Origin: Oscillospiraceae bacterium
Lineage (GTDB): Bacteria; Bacillota; Clostridia; Lachnospirales; Lachnospiraceae
DNA length: 45,810 nucleotides
Assembly: GCA_021771715.1 (NCBI GenBank)
Contig: JAETOO010000025.1
Location: forward strand, 1 to 45,810
Direction of reading: 5' to 3'
Shown piece by piece: positions 1 through 7,061 of this stretch. The notes beneath the pieces are model-generated. The model worked only from the letters and a program-made list of their open reading frames with translations, was not told the origin of the DNA and did not search any database. Within the stretch, counting starts at the first letter, position 1, and the number at the start of each line of letters is the position of its first letter. A program made the position numbers and the translations under genes.

Positions 1-653
1 TTCTTCAGGTCTGTGATGTCGCTCGCCAGACACAGAACAGCCATGATCTCAGATGCCACGGTGATGTCGTAGCCATCCTCTCTCGGCATGCCGTTTGTCT
101 TTCCGCCGAGGCCGTCTACCACGAAGCGGAGCTGACGGTCATTCATGTCGACGCATCTTCTCCAGGTGATCTTCCGCGGGTCGATGTTCAGCTCGTTGCC
201 CTGGTAGATGTGGTTGTCGATCATCGCTGCGAGCAGGTTGTTCGCCGCGCCGATCGCGTGGAAGTCGCCGGTAAAGTGAAGGTTGATGTCCTCCATCGGA
301 ACGACCTGTGCGTAGCCGCCGCCTGCAGCTCCGCCCTTTACGCCGAAGACCGGCCCGAGGGACGGCTCACGGAGTGCTACCATAACGTTCTTGCCAAGCT
401 TCTGAAGGCCGTCTGCCAGGCCAACCGTCGTCGTCGTCTTGCCCTCGCCCGCCGGAGTCGGGTTGATCGCCGTCACGAGAACGAGCTTTCCGTTCGGCTT
501 GTCGGACTCCTTGAGAAGATTGTAGTCGATCTTAGCCTTGTAGTTGCCGTACTGCTCAAGGTACTTCGGCTCGATGCCGGCCTTCTTCGCGATCTCCGTA
601 ATCGGGAGCATCTCTGTCTCCTGTGCAATTTCAATGTCTGTCTTGAATCCCAT
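1..653 (-). CDS. fhs: Formate--tetrahydrofolate ligase, N-terminal part (cut by window edge)
   Basis: Formyltetrahydrofolate synthetase makes 10-formyl-THF from formate, THF and ATP in cytoplasmic one-carbon metabolism. Reading the minus strand from the ATG at 653 gives 217 residues; the family is about 555 long, so the C-terminal 60 percent lies outside the window. The ATP-binding loop TPAGEGKT is at residues 66-73, followed by the conserved stretches [10 protein letters not shown] and [12 protein letters not shown]. The start is set by the ribosome-binding site AAAGGAGAA about 10 nt upstream. A sigma-A promoter and a THF riboswitch lie upstream on the same strand, which fits the identification. 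Identification is very secure; only truncation limits it. Confidence 0.96.
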   Translation of the reverse strand, partial: MGFKTDIEIAQETEMLPITEIAKKAGIEPKYLEQYGNYKAKIDYNLLKESDKPNGKLVLVTAINPTPAGEGKTTTTVGLADGLQKLGKNVMVALREPSLGPVFGVKGGAAGGGYAQVVPMEDINLHFTGDFHAIGAANNLLAAMIDNHIYQGNELNIDPRKITWRRCVDMNDRQLRFVVDGLGGKTNGMPREDGYDITVASEIMAVLCLASDITDLK

Positions 654-870
654 TGCTTTCAGTTCTCCTTTCATTTCCACCTGTCTGTTTTTTGTGAGGA
701 GCGTTTTGCCGTCCCTCCCTCGGACCCGTTTCGTCCCCTTTTACAGCAGCCGAACCTCTGCCTCGCCACCCGCAGCAGCCGCCAGCTATCCGGAAATCCC
801 TGTCTGACTGCCGCTTTTGAGCAATAAAAAAACTGCGAAAAGGGACAAACTACAATCCAACTTAACGCAG

Positions 871-962
871 TAGCGGAAGCGATACCGTAACGCGGATTCA
901 AATCCTTCGTTCACACTTTAGACCTTCCCGTCATGTGACACTTAACGTACCGTATCTTCTCT
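871..962 (-). ncRNA. Tetrahydrofolate (THF) riboswitch upstream of fhs
   Basis: On the minus strand the RNA starts with AGAGAAGATAC, continues with the conserved CGUUAAGUG, a GGGAAGG loop, then GUGAACGAAG, and ends with GGUAUCGCUUCCGCU. This order matches the THF riboswitch class, which is known upstream of folate genes including fhs in Clostridia. The GATAC/GTATC strands close the outer helix. The family's loop pseudoknot, usually GGAUG with CAUCC, is replaced here by GGAAG (about 924-928) with CUUCC (875-879), a compensatory change. The aptamer ends more than 200 nt before the fhs start, so it does not sequester the ribosome site directly. A weak stem (ACTGCG/CGCAGT followed by seven T, about 825-870) could be a terminator platform. 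Confidence 0.85.
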
Positions 963-1026
963 ACTTTCATAGAAAAAATGTTGTAAAGAATCATCGGAAC
1001 AATCCTCAAATCCTTTAACCGTGGTC

Positions 1027-1055
1027 ATTATAGCAAATGAAAACGGGTTCGTCAA
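1027..1055 (-). promoter_or_regulatory. Sigma-A promoter of the fhs transcript
   Basis: On the minus strand a TTGACG -35 box (1050-1055) and a perfect TATAAT -10 box (1027-1032) are separated by 17 bp. Transcription would begin near 1020, leaving the whole THF riboswitch in the 5' leader of fhs. Confidence 0.8.
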
Positions 1056-1098
1056 GAGCTTTGTGAAAAATTTATCAGATTTTTGATTCACCAGTTCA

Positions 1099-1251
1099 GC
1101 CATGCAAAAAAATGGAAAGACAGACTGTGCAAGCTTGCTTGCTAAGGCTGTATTTCCATTTTTGAATGGGCGGAACGCCCATTCAGCCACAGACAGGAGC
1201 TGCAAAGCAGCGGATAGCCTGCGTAGCAGGCGGGTCTGTGGCTTGCATGGC
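1099..1251. repeat. 153-nt multi-armed inverted-repeat element, possible structured RNA or MITE-like repeat
   Basis: A perfect 9-bp outer stem (GCCATGCAA 1099-1107 with TTGCATGGC 1243-1251) encloses three arms packed almost edge to edge. Arm A is an 11-bp stem (1108-1118 with 1153-1163) capped by smaller stems. Arm B is a 9-bp hairpin (1164-1172 with 1176-1184, loop GAA). Arm C is an 8-bp stem (1187-1194 with 1234-1241) holding two hairpins (GCTGC/GCAGC and GCCTGC/GCAGGC). No convincing reading frame runs through it. It lies just downstream of the ydcF-like gene and upstream of the fhs promoter. I do not recognise an established RNA family; a dispersed palindromic element is equally possible. 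Confidence 0.7.
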
Positions 1252-1264
1252 GTCCGGAATTCCA

Positions 1265-2029
1265 TTACAACACTATCCCCCCGCACACCAGCTCCGCCAG
1301 CACCGCGCACACCTCCCGGAGCACGTAGTGTGGCTGCAACGCGAGGTCGGAGGGAGCCGGGATTCCGCTGATGTGCCGGTAGCCCTCGTGGCGGGCTAGG
1401 CCGAGCGCACGGTAGATGTGGAAATTGTTCGAGAGCAGGCCGATCCGGTCCTTTTCCTTGTCGAGATACTGCTCGGAAAAGCGCAGATTCTCCCGCGTGC
1501 TCGTCGAGCGGTCCTCCAGGAGCATCCGATCCTCGGCCAGCCCGTGCTCCGACAGATACTCCTGCATGCACTCCGCCTCGGAGATCCCCTCGTCGGGCCC
1601 CTGCCCGCCGGAGAGGATCAGCATCGTCCGCGGGTTCTCCTGCGCGTACGCAAGCGCGCGATCCAGCCTTTTTCGCAGCGCGCGCGAAGGCTTCGTCCCG
1701 CGCACCTGAGCGCCCAGCACGATCACATAGTCCAAGTCGCGCTCCGGCTTCGCCACCATACCGCCCACGATCCGCCCGCCGACCACCGCCAGCACGACGA
1801 GCCCCACGGCGATCAGCCCCGCGGCGACGCGCAGCGCAGTGTGCACCCAGGTGTCCGGATGGCCCGCCGCATAGCGCAGCCCCTGCCAGAGCGCGAACCA
1901 GAACACACTTCCCAGGGCCCAGATCCACGCAAAGTCCGCCCTGATCCCCACGTAAAGAATCATTCCGATATAATATAGAAGAAACAGGCCGCCCAATACC
2001 AGGCAGCCCGTCTGTAATACGTTTCGCAT
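1265..2029 (-). CDS. YdcF/SanA-like DUF218 membrane protein
   Basis: This 254-residue protein has two or three hydrophobic N-terminal segments (about residues 5-25, 35-50 and 65-90) followed by a DUF218 domain. The domain begins at DYVIVLGAQV (about residue 100) and contains the basic stretch RALRKRLDRAL, the glycine-rich LILSGGQGPDE, and SEAECMQEYL. DUF218 proteins are membrane-anchored and implicated in envelope processes such as polysaccharide or lipid-carrier handling; the exact reaction is unclear. The downstream side on this strand is the folded 1099-1251 element, with no ordinary U-tract terminator. The next gene upstream ends 28 bp away, so co-transcription is possible. Confidence 0.85.
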   Translation of the reverse strand: MRNVLQTGCLVLGGLFLLYYIGMILYVGIRADFAWIWALGSVFWFALWQGLRYAAGHPDTWVHTALRVAAGLIAVGLVVLAVVGGRIVGGMVAKPERDLDYVIVLGAQVRGTKPSRALRKRLDRALAYAQENPRTMLILSGGQGPDEGISEAECMQEYLSEHGLAEDRMLLEDRSTSTRENLRFSEQYLDKEKDRIGLLSNNFHIYRALGLARHEGYRHISGIPAPSDLALQPHYVLREVCAVLAELVCGGIVL

Positions 2030-2057
2030 GAAATTCTCCTGTAAAATGCTGTGATAC

Positions 2058-2558
2058 CTATCTGCCGCAGCAATACTTATACTTCTTGCCGCTGCCGCAC
2101 GGGCACGGATCGTTTCGGCCGATCTTCTTTCCCTTCACAATCGTGTTCATCTTCTTCGCCGCGAGGTACAGCTCACGCTTCTTCGCCGCGTCGAAGATCT
2201 GATTCCACGCCGGCAGCTCGTAGAGCCAGTCCGCCTTCGCGTCCACCATATTCTTGTAAAGCTTCTCATTGTCAAAGTCCAGGCTCACCACCGTGTCCTC
2301 GGTCATCTCCTCGATCGGGTTCGGAGTCTTCAGGCTGTCATTGATCCCGTCCAGGAAGCCTACCATCGTCTGCACCGAAACTTCATATTTTTCTGCCAGC
2401 TCTTTTACCGTGCCGGAAACCGCCTCCTCCGGATTCGCGAGCAGCTGCTCATAGATTCCCTTCTCCGTCAGAAAATACTCCGACCAGAACCTCTGAAGCT
2501 GCTTTTTATCTGTCTCCTGCGAGTATGCCACGTCACGCCAATCCTGCAATAATCCCAT
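2058..2558 (-). CDS. SEC-C metal-binding motif protein
   Basis: A 166-residue soluble protein whose last 21 residues form a SEC-C motif ([13 protein letters not shown]), the zinc-binding tail also found at the end of SecA. The preceding part is acidic and helical and resembles a family common in Lachnospiraceae without known function. Zinc binding by the Cys cluster is expected; a role in translation or protein-export quality control is only inferred. Two in-frame ATGs are possible. I chose the second (2558) because AGGATGG then sits 8 nt upstream, whereas it overlaps the first ATG at 2570. Confidence 0.82.
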   Translation of the reverse strand: MGLLQDWRDVAYSQETDKKQLQRFWSEYFLTEKGIYEQLLANPEEAVSGTVKELAEKYEVSVQTMVGFLDGINDSLKTPNPIEEMTEDTVVSLDFDNEKLYKNMVDAKADWLYELPAWNQIFDAAKKRELYLAAKKMNTIVKGKKIGRNDPCPCGSGKKYKYCCGR

Positions 2559-2665
2559 AACAACTACCATCCTTTGTTTCTAAAATGTGTTCAAAAATAC
2601 TGCACCTATTATATAACACTTTGCCTGCCGTGGCAAGGCCGGAAATGCCTGATTTCAACAGCCTT

Positions 2666-3043
2666 CTATTTTCTGTCCGAAAAATCGGCCGCCTCCCGGA
2701 TCCACCCCATCAGCTCGTCGTCAATTTCCGCGCAGTCCGCGATCAGCAGATGGTGCGTCCAGCGGTTCGGGTACAGCTCCGTGGCGATCTCGATCCTTGG
2801 CGACTCCGCCCTGTGGTCCAGCCCGAAGGTGACAACGATGTAATGCTCCGGACAGTCCTTCTTCTTCCTGATTCTCGCGAACGACACACAGGCAAACAGG
2901 TGCTTGTTGTAAAATGAGATCTGGCTTTTCTGCACCTTCACACGCACCGGCCCGAGCTCCGACAGAATCCGCGCCTCGAGCGCTTCATACAGCGGCAGCG
3001 CCTCCATATGCCTGTCAAAAAAGAATAACACATCTGCATTCAT
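2666..3043 (-). CDS. DUF5655-family protein
   Basis: 125 residues. The stretch KVQKSQISFYNKHLFACVSF and the later YPNRWTHHLLI plus ELMGWIREA match what I know of DUF5655, often found beside or fused to DUF1801-like domains. Function unknown; a small-ligand-binding role has been suggested for the fold. The start is the ATG at 3043, which overlaps the stop of the preceding gene in an ATGA arrangement (3040-3043), so translation is probably coupled. An in-frame codon at 3070 would lengthen it but lies inside the upstream gene and lacks the coupling geometry. Confidence 0.8.
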   Translation of the reverse strand: MNADVLFFFDRHMEALPLYEALEARILSELGPVRVKVQKSQISFYNKHLFACVSFARIRKKKDCPEHYIVVTFGLDHRAESPRIEIATELYPNRWTHHLLIADCAEIDDELMGWIREAADFSDRK

Positions 3044-3450
3044 ACTCGTCCGTTCCCTTCCCCGCACCACTTCGCAATTTCTCCGATCAGCTCCAGCGGG
3101 AGCTGCTTTTCATAAGGCAGCTGGATCGCTCCCTTGCTGGTCTTGTACTCCATCAGCCTGTCTGCAAACGCCTCCACGGCTTCCGGCCCCGGGTACAGGC
3201 CGATATGCTTCCTGAACGCAGCAAACTGTATCAGGTTATGCTTCTTCCGGTAGGTCGGCATGCTCCACGCTATTTTTTCCTCCGCGTCCGGCAGCGCAGA
3301 CTGGATCGCATGGTTGACCTGCCGCAAATACGGCTGCGCATACTCCGGCTGGCGCTGTATATATTCCTCAATCGTTGCCGGCGCCGTTCCGCAATAGTGA
3401 TCCTGATTCGTGTTTTTAAATGTACGGCCACATCTTGGACAGTTCCACAT
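3040..3450 (-). CDS. DUF1801 (YdhG-like) protein with N-terminal zinc ribbon
   Basis: 136 residues. The N-terminus has a Cys/His cluster (WNCPRCGRTF then DHYCG) typical of a small zinc ribbon. The rest matches DUF1801: IAWSMPTYRKKHNLIQFAA, then HIGLYPGPEA and SKGAIQLPYEKQLPL. Relatives include frataxin-like iron-chaperone candidates (B. subtilis YdhG), but function is not settled. The ATG at 3450 is preferred over the GTG at 3459 because AGGTGG lies 5 nt before the ATG. It overlaps the DUF5655 gene by 4 nt, and the two families are often paired. Confidence 0.8.
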   Translation of the reverse strand: MWNCPRCGRTFKNTNQDHYCGTAPATIEEYIQRQPEYAQPYLRQVNHAIQSALPDAEEKIAWSMPTYRKKHNLIQFAAFRKHIGLYPGPEAVEAFADRLMEYKTSKGAIQLPYEKQLPLELIGEIAKWCGEGNGRV

Positions 3451-3462
3451 CTGCTCCACCTC

Positions 3463-4659
3463 TCAATCCCACTGCCCCGGGAATTTCTGCCTGGGCGGCG
3501 CGGCGAACCGTTTCGTGAACTCCTCGTTCTCCTCCCTGGACAGATTTTCAAACACCTCCGGCTCGTAAAAGCTGCCGCCAAAGCCTGACAGCCCTCCTTC
3601 CGTCAGCTCAATTCCCAGAAAGGCATCAAAATTCCTCCCGTCTGCCGTCGTGATCCCGAACCGGTCACAGGTCGAAAACCCGTGCCGCGGGTAGTAGTCC
3701 GGCTCCCCGAAAATCACAACGCCCTCGTACCCGGCCTCCCTGGCCAGCCCGAGCGTCTCCTCCAGAAGCCTGCCGCCGATGCCGCAGCCCTGCCAGCCCG
3801 GCGACACGCACAGCGGCCCGAAGGTCAGGATCTCTTTTTTCTCCTTCCCCTTCCTCAGCTCCGCCCTGGAATAGAAAATAGCCCCGACGATCTCCCCGTC
3901 CACCACGGCCACTCTTGAGAGCTCCGGCAGATACGTCGCAGAATCTCTCAATTTGTGTACCAGCAAATGCTCATCACAGCCCAGATGGTGCTTATTCCAG
4001 AACGACAGCAGCGTCATCTGCTCCGTTTGATAGAAGTCCGCCTCCTCCTCGCGCCGGATCATCAGCGCTCCCTCTGCCAAAGCGCGCCTCGGGAAATACC
4101 CCATGTTGATGCGGACTTCCCTGCGCTCCAGGTCGCGGTTGGAGTAGCAGCAGCTGTCGAAGCCGATCAGCGAAAACCCCTCCTTCTGATAAAACCGGAT
4201 CGCGTGGACATTGCACGACTGTGTCTCCAGGATGATCGCCCTGCGGTGCTCCAAAACCGCCTGCTCCTTCGCGATCGCCATCAGCGCGTGCGCGACGCCC
4301 TGTCTTCGGAGGCTCTCGTGCACCCACAGCTCCGTCACCATCAGCCGGTTGCTCCACTCCTCCGGACACGTCTCAATGCAGGCGAGCAGCCGCTCCTCCC
4401 CGTCTTCCTCTGACACAATCCCCCAGGCAAACGCTTTCTCCCAGTGCGGCTGGTACAGTTTGTCCGGGAAATCGTACTCCTCCGGATCGTGCGATACCGG
4501 AGTCTCAAACCTGCACCTGCAGATGTCCACCTGATACCCGCTCTCCTCCGTTTTAAGCCTCACGTCATAGTATTCCTCTGTCGTGTACCGCATCGGTATC
4601 ACCGCGCCCTCCCACGTTTCCTTCGGGAGAGGGACGATATTAAACTGTTTCGCTTCCAT
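3463..4659 (-). CDS. Double GNAT N-acetyltransferase
   Basis: A 398-residue cytoplasmic protein with two complete GNAT domains. The first (about residues 20-190) has the acetyl-CoA loop RRQGVAHAL and the C-terminal FYQKEGF signature. The second (about 195-370) has VSPGWQGCGIGGRLLEE and YYPRHGF. Each half resembles a free-standing acetyltransferase, so this looks like a fusion or duplication of unlike GNATs rather than a recent copy. Substrates cannot be read from sequence. The start at 4659 has GAGGAA 7 nt upstream. It lies 15 bp after the DUF2200 gene and 12 bp before the DUF1801 gene, so 5.0-2.7 kb is probably one operon. Confidence 0.85.
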   Translation of the reverse strand: MEAKQFNIVPLPKETWEGAVIPMRYTTEEYYDVRLKTEESGYQVDICRCRFETPVSHDPEEYDFPDKLYQPHWEKAFAWGIVSEEDGEERLLACIETCPEEWSNRLMVTELWVHESLRRQGVAHALMAIAKEQAVLEHRRAIILETQSCNVHAIRFYQKEGFSLIGFDSCCYSNRDLERREVRINMGYFPRRALAEGALMIRREEEADFYQTEQMTLLSFWNKHHLGCDEHLLVHKLRDSATYLPELSRVAVVDGEIVGAIFYSRAELRKGKEKKEILTFGPLCVSPGWQGCGIGGRLLEETLGLAREAGYEGVVIFGEPDYYPRHGFSTCDRFGITTADGRNFDAFLGIELTEGGLSGFGGSFYEPEVFENLSREENEEFTKRFAAPPRQKFPGQWD

Positions 4660-4673
4660 AATATGTTCCTCAC

Positions 4674-5024
4674 TTATCTGCGCAGAATTTTTTCCATTGC
4701 TTTCCCCTTCGCCAGCTCGTCAACCAGCTTGTCCAGATACCGGATTTCCTGCATCAGCGGTTCCTCGATCGTCTCGACGCGCACTCCGCAGACTGTCCCA
4801 CGGATCTGTCTCCTGTTCGGGTTTGGGTGCGGGGCACGCTCAAAGAACGCTCCGTACGTCACAGAATTGTCCAAAGCGCGCCTGATCCCGTCCCTGTCAT
4901 ACCCGGTCAGCCAGCAGATAACCTCATCCACCTCGTCCCGCGTCCTTCCCTTCCGCTCCGCCTTCGACACCAGCAGCGGATAAATTTTTGCAAAGCTCAT
5001 CGCGTAAACTTTTTCCTTCTCCAT
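4674..5024 (-). CDS. DUF2200-family protein
   Basis: 116 residues. The stretch MSFAKIYPLLVSKAERKGRT, followed by DEVICWLTGYD and the FFERAPHPNPNR segment, is typical of DUF2200, a small cytoplasmic family without assigned function. The ATG at 5024 is chosen because a strong AGGAGG lies 7 nt upstream; the 11 residues further upstream in frame lack family similarity. It is the first gene after the promoter at 5067-5096 and probably heads the run of DUF and GNAT genes below it. Confidence 0.85.
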   Translation of the reverse strand: MEKEKVYAMSFAKIYPLLVSKAERKGRTRDEVDEVICWLTGYDRDGIRRALDNSVTYGAFFERAPHPNPNRRQIRGTVCGVRVETIEEPLMQEIRYLDKLVDELAKGKAMEKILRR

Positions 5025-5066
5025 ATTGCACCTCCTTGCACCTGCACAACGCACCACTTATGACTC

Positions 5067-5096
5067 AGTATAACATACGGGAATACCTTCTTCCAA
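5067..5096 (-). promoter_or_regulatory. Probable promoter for the DUF2200-GNAT-DUF1801-DUF5655 operon
   Basis: On the minus strand TTGGAA (5091-5096) and TATACT (5067-5072) are separated by 18 bp, about 40 nt before the DUF2200 start. Confidence 0.65.
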
Positions 5097-5113
5097 CTGT
5101 CCACTTCTTAATA

Positions 5114-5413
5114 TTATGTAAAAAAAGCCCCGCAGACGCACGCCGTTGCGCATCCGCGGGACCTATAAAGGGGAGGATAAGTATATATTTTTATCTTTTG
5201 TAACCTACCATCGGAGGGGGATCCAATGATAAGAGCATACGCTAATCTCATAAGAAAGCTCCATCTCTGTCGCTTGGTTCCTGTGAGATTAATGATAGTA
5301 TGGCCCGGTTTTCCTGAAATATACACATCCTCTGAAAATTTTTTATCCGCAAGGAAGTGGTTTTTCATCCGGCTGAAAATATCCTTTTTGTAAGAAAGTA
5401 ATTCTCCATCCAT
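5114..5413 (-). CDS. Unrecognised small ORF coupled to the Eis-like gene
   Basis: 99 residues starting at an ATG that overlaps the stop of the Eis-like gene (TGATG). The composition looks protein-like for about 75 residues (SEDVYISGKPGHTIINLTG and a basic-hydrophobic KRQRWSFLMRLAYAL), but the last 16 codons run through the intrinsic terminator at 5119-5160, which is abnormal for a real gene. It may be a decayed remnant or chance frame. I do not recognise a family. Confidence 0.3.
   Translation of the reverse strand: MDGELLSYKKDIFSRMKNHFLADKKFSEDVYISGKPGHTIINLTGTKRQRWSFLMRLAYALIIGSPSDGRLQKIKIYTYPPLYRSRGCATACVCGAFFT
5119..5160 (-). terminator. Intrinsic terminator after the Eis-like gene
   Basis: On the minus strand a 13-bp stem (5148-5160 with 5129-5141, three G-U pairs, 6-nt loop) is followed by seven T. 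It ends the transcript carrying the Eis-like acetyltransferase. Confidence 0.85.
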
Positions 5414-6618
5414 CAAAACGTATCCGGCATGTACTTGAACAGCGGCAGCGGGAACCAGTCGCGCGGGATCGTCTTCCAGACAGCATCCGAAATTCCGGCA
5501 TGACTGCCTGCAGCCGCCGTCTGGGACAGAAGGAGCTCCTGCGCCTGCTCCCGGCCAAGCTGCAGCGCACCCGGCAAGGCACTTCTCGACACGGTAACCT
5601 TCCCCGCCGTCGCCTGCACCGTCACCGGCTGGCCCTCAATCCCCGCAGAAAAGCTGCCGTCCAATATCCCGATCGTCTGCGCTTTCAGCGTCAGATACGC
5701 TTCCAGCACGTTCGCAAAATCAAAAATCCGGTACATCCACGAGCCGCCGTTGCCCAGCCTTACCTCCTCCGCAAACGCAGAAAGCGCAGCGACCTGCGCC
5801 CTGTCATAGACCGGCACATGGATCCGCAGCACATCGAGCGCCCGCTCCCTCATATACGCCGCCACGACCAGCCCGATCTCTGATACATCCTGCACGGCGA
5901 GCTCCGCAATGTTATTCGCCCCGCTCCGGATGAGATAGCCCGCAAGCGCTCCGTTGATCCACACCCCTGTCGGCTCCCCGCAAAAGCTCTCAAGCACAGC
6001 CTCCAGCTGATTGCGCTCCCGCACCACATACGCCGGGCGCGACTCATTCATGCGCACCGCAAACGCGAGCGCCTCCTCGCGGTGCTCAGGCGCAAACAGG
6101 GGGCCGAACGTAATCCTGTCAGACGCCGCCCCATCAGACCCACAACAACCATCGCGCTTGTCCTTGCCAAACACATGCCGGATATTGCTCTTGTCCACTA
6201 CGAACTCGTACTCCATCCCGCCCTGCGCAAAGCCGAAATATCCGTACCGCTGCCGCTGGCCGTCCAGCACCAGAAAATCACAGTGTCCCTCCAGCTCCCT
6301 GATCCAGTCGCCCATCATCCGTTTCATGTGTCCCTCGCCGCGCGCTTTCGGATGGACCGACACCGTGCCGACGTACCCGACGCGCAGCGATTTCCCGGCC
6401 ACCGACATCGTCTGCGGCAGCACCGCGATCAGCCCCACAATCTTTCCATCCTCCCGCACCGCCACCCGGTGGATCCCCGCCATCTCCGGCCCCGCCTGGT
6501 ACACCTTCGGCAGCAGCTTCTCAAAATCCGTCGGACTGTGCTCCACACTGAACACATAGTTCGCCATCTCAATACACGCATCCCACTCCCCGGGCCTTGC
6601 CATCCTGTACTCCGTCAT
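5413..6618 (-). CDS. Eis-like GNAT acetyltransferase with SCP2-type C-terminal domain
   Basis: 401 residues in the Eis layout: an N-terminal GNAT domain with acetyl-CoA loop SVHPKARGEGHMKRMM (about residue 90), a second GNAT-like middle part, and a C-terminal sterol-carrier-like domain (about 290-395). Eis proteins acetylate amines such as aminoglycosides or proteins; the substrate here is unknown. Start choice: AGGAGG lies 9 nt before the ATG at 6618 and directly abuts an alternative ATG at 6627, so 6618 is preferred. The long upstream in-frame extension to 6750 has no family features. It is divergent from the MATE gene. Confidence 0.85.
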   Translation of the reverse strand: MTEYRMARPGEWDACIEMANYVFSVEHSPTDFEKLLPKVYQAGPEMAGIHRVAVREDGKIVGLIAVLPQTMSVAGKSLRVGYVGTVSVHPKARGEGHMKRMMGDWIRELEGHCDFLVLDGQRQRYGYFGFAQGGMEYEFVVDKSNIRHVFGKDKRDGCCGSDGAASDRITFGPLFAPEHREEALAFAVRMNESRPAYVVRERNQLEAVLESFCGEPTGVWINGALAGYLIRSGANNIAELAVQDVSEIGLVVAAYMRERALDVLRIHVPVYDRAQVAALSAFAEEVRLGNGGSWMYRIFDFANVLEAYLTLKAQTIGILDGSFSAGIEGQPVTVQATAGKVTVSRSALPGALQLGREQAQELLLSQTAAAGSHAGISDAVWKTIPRDWFPLPLFKYMPDTF

Positions 6619-7061
6619 CCTGTCCATCCTCCTGTTGTTTCCATTGAATAATTTCCTTCCCCGCTCACCGACACGTTCTCTGGCTTGTATCTCAGGTCCC
6701 CGCAACTGCAGGCTTGTAACCAGTTTACCCGCTCCCCTGTCTAAATGCAACCCTCACCACTTATTTTTTTGCCTGACTCTTCTGGCGTTTACCTGCCTCC
6801 TGCGGCAGCAACACAAATATTCCGAGACCTTAAAACTTGCAGGCAAATGATCCAAAACCGCTATACGACTCTGTGCGTTTCTCGTCCGACGGCCATCTAT
6901 TCTCCTCTACTCCACGAAACTCCACTTTCGTGTTTTCCCATCTTGCATTCTTTTTTTCCTGTGATAGAATGGATGGAAACTGCCGCGTTTTGCACATCTG
7001 CGCGCAGCATTTCACGCACTTACATACGAATGATTAGAGACTGCGAGGACTTTTGACTGCT
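6619..7061. other. Divergent intergenic region between the Eis-like and MATE genes
   Basis: 443 bp with no convincing gene. The right half should carry the MATE promoter; I see no known riboswitch fold. Short open frames in it lack ribosome-binding sites and similarity. Confidence 0.6.
6943..6970 (+). promoter_or_regulatory. Candidate promoter of the MATE gene
   Basis: TTGCAT (6943-6948), a 16-bp T-rich spacer and TAGAAT (6965-6970) preceded by TG. Spacing is slightly short, so this is a moderate candidate. Confidence 0.45.

Noticed and set aside
671-901. 76-residue minus-strand frame before fhs
   Set aside because: It begins inside the THF riboswitch and has no ribosome site or recognisable sequence.
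942-1928. 328-residue minus-strand frame overlapping the YdcF-like gene
   Set aside because: Different frame from the DUF218 protein, Gly/Arg-rich, and it runs through the folded element and the fhs promoter.
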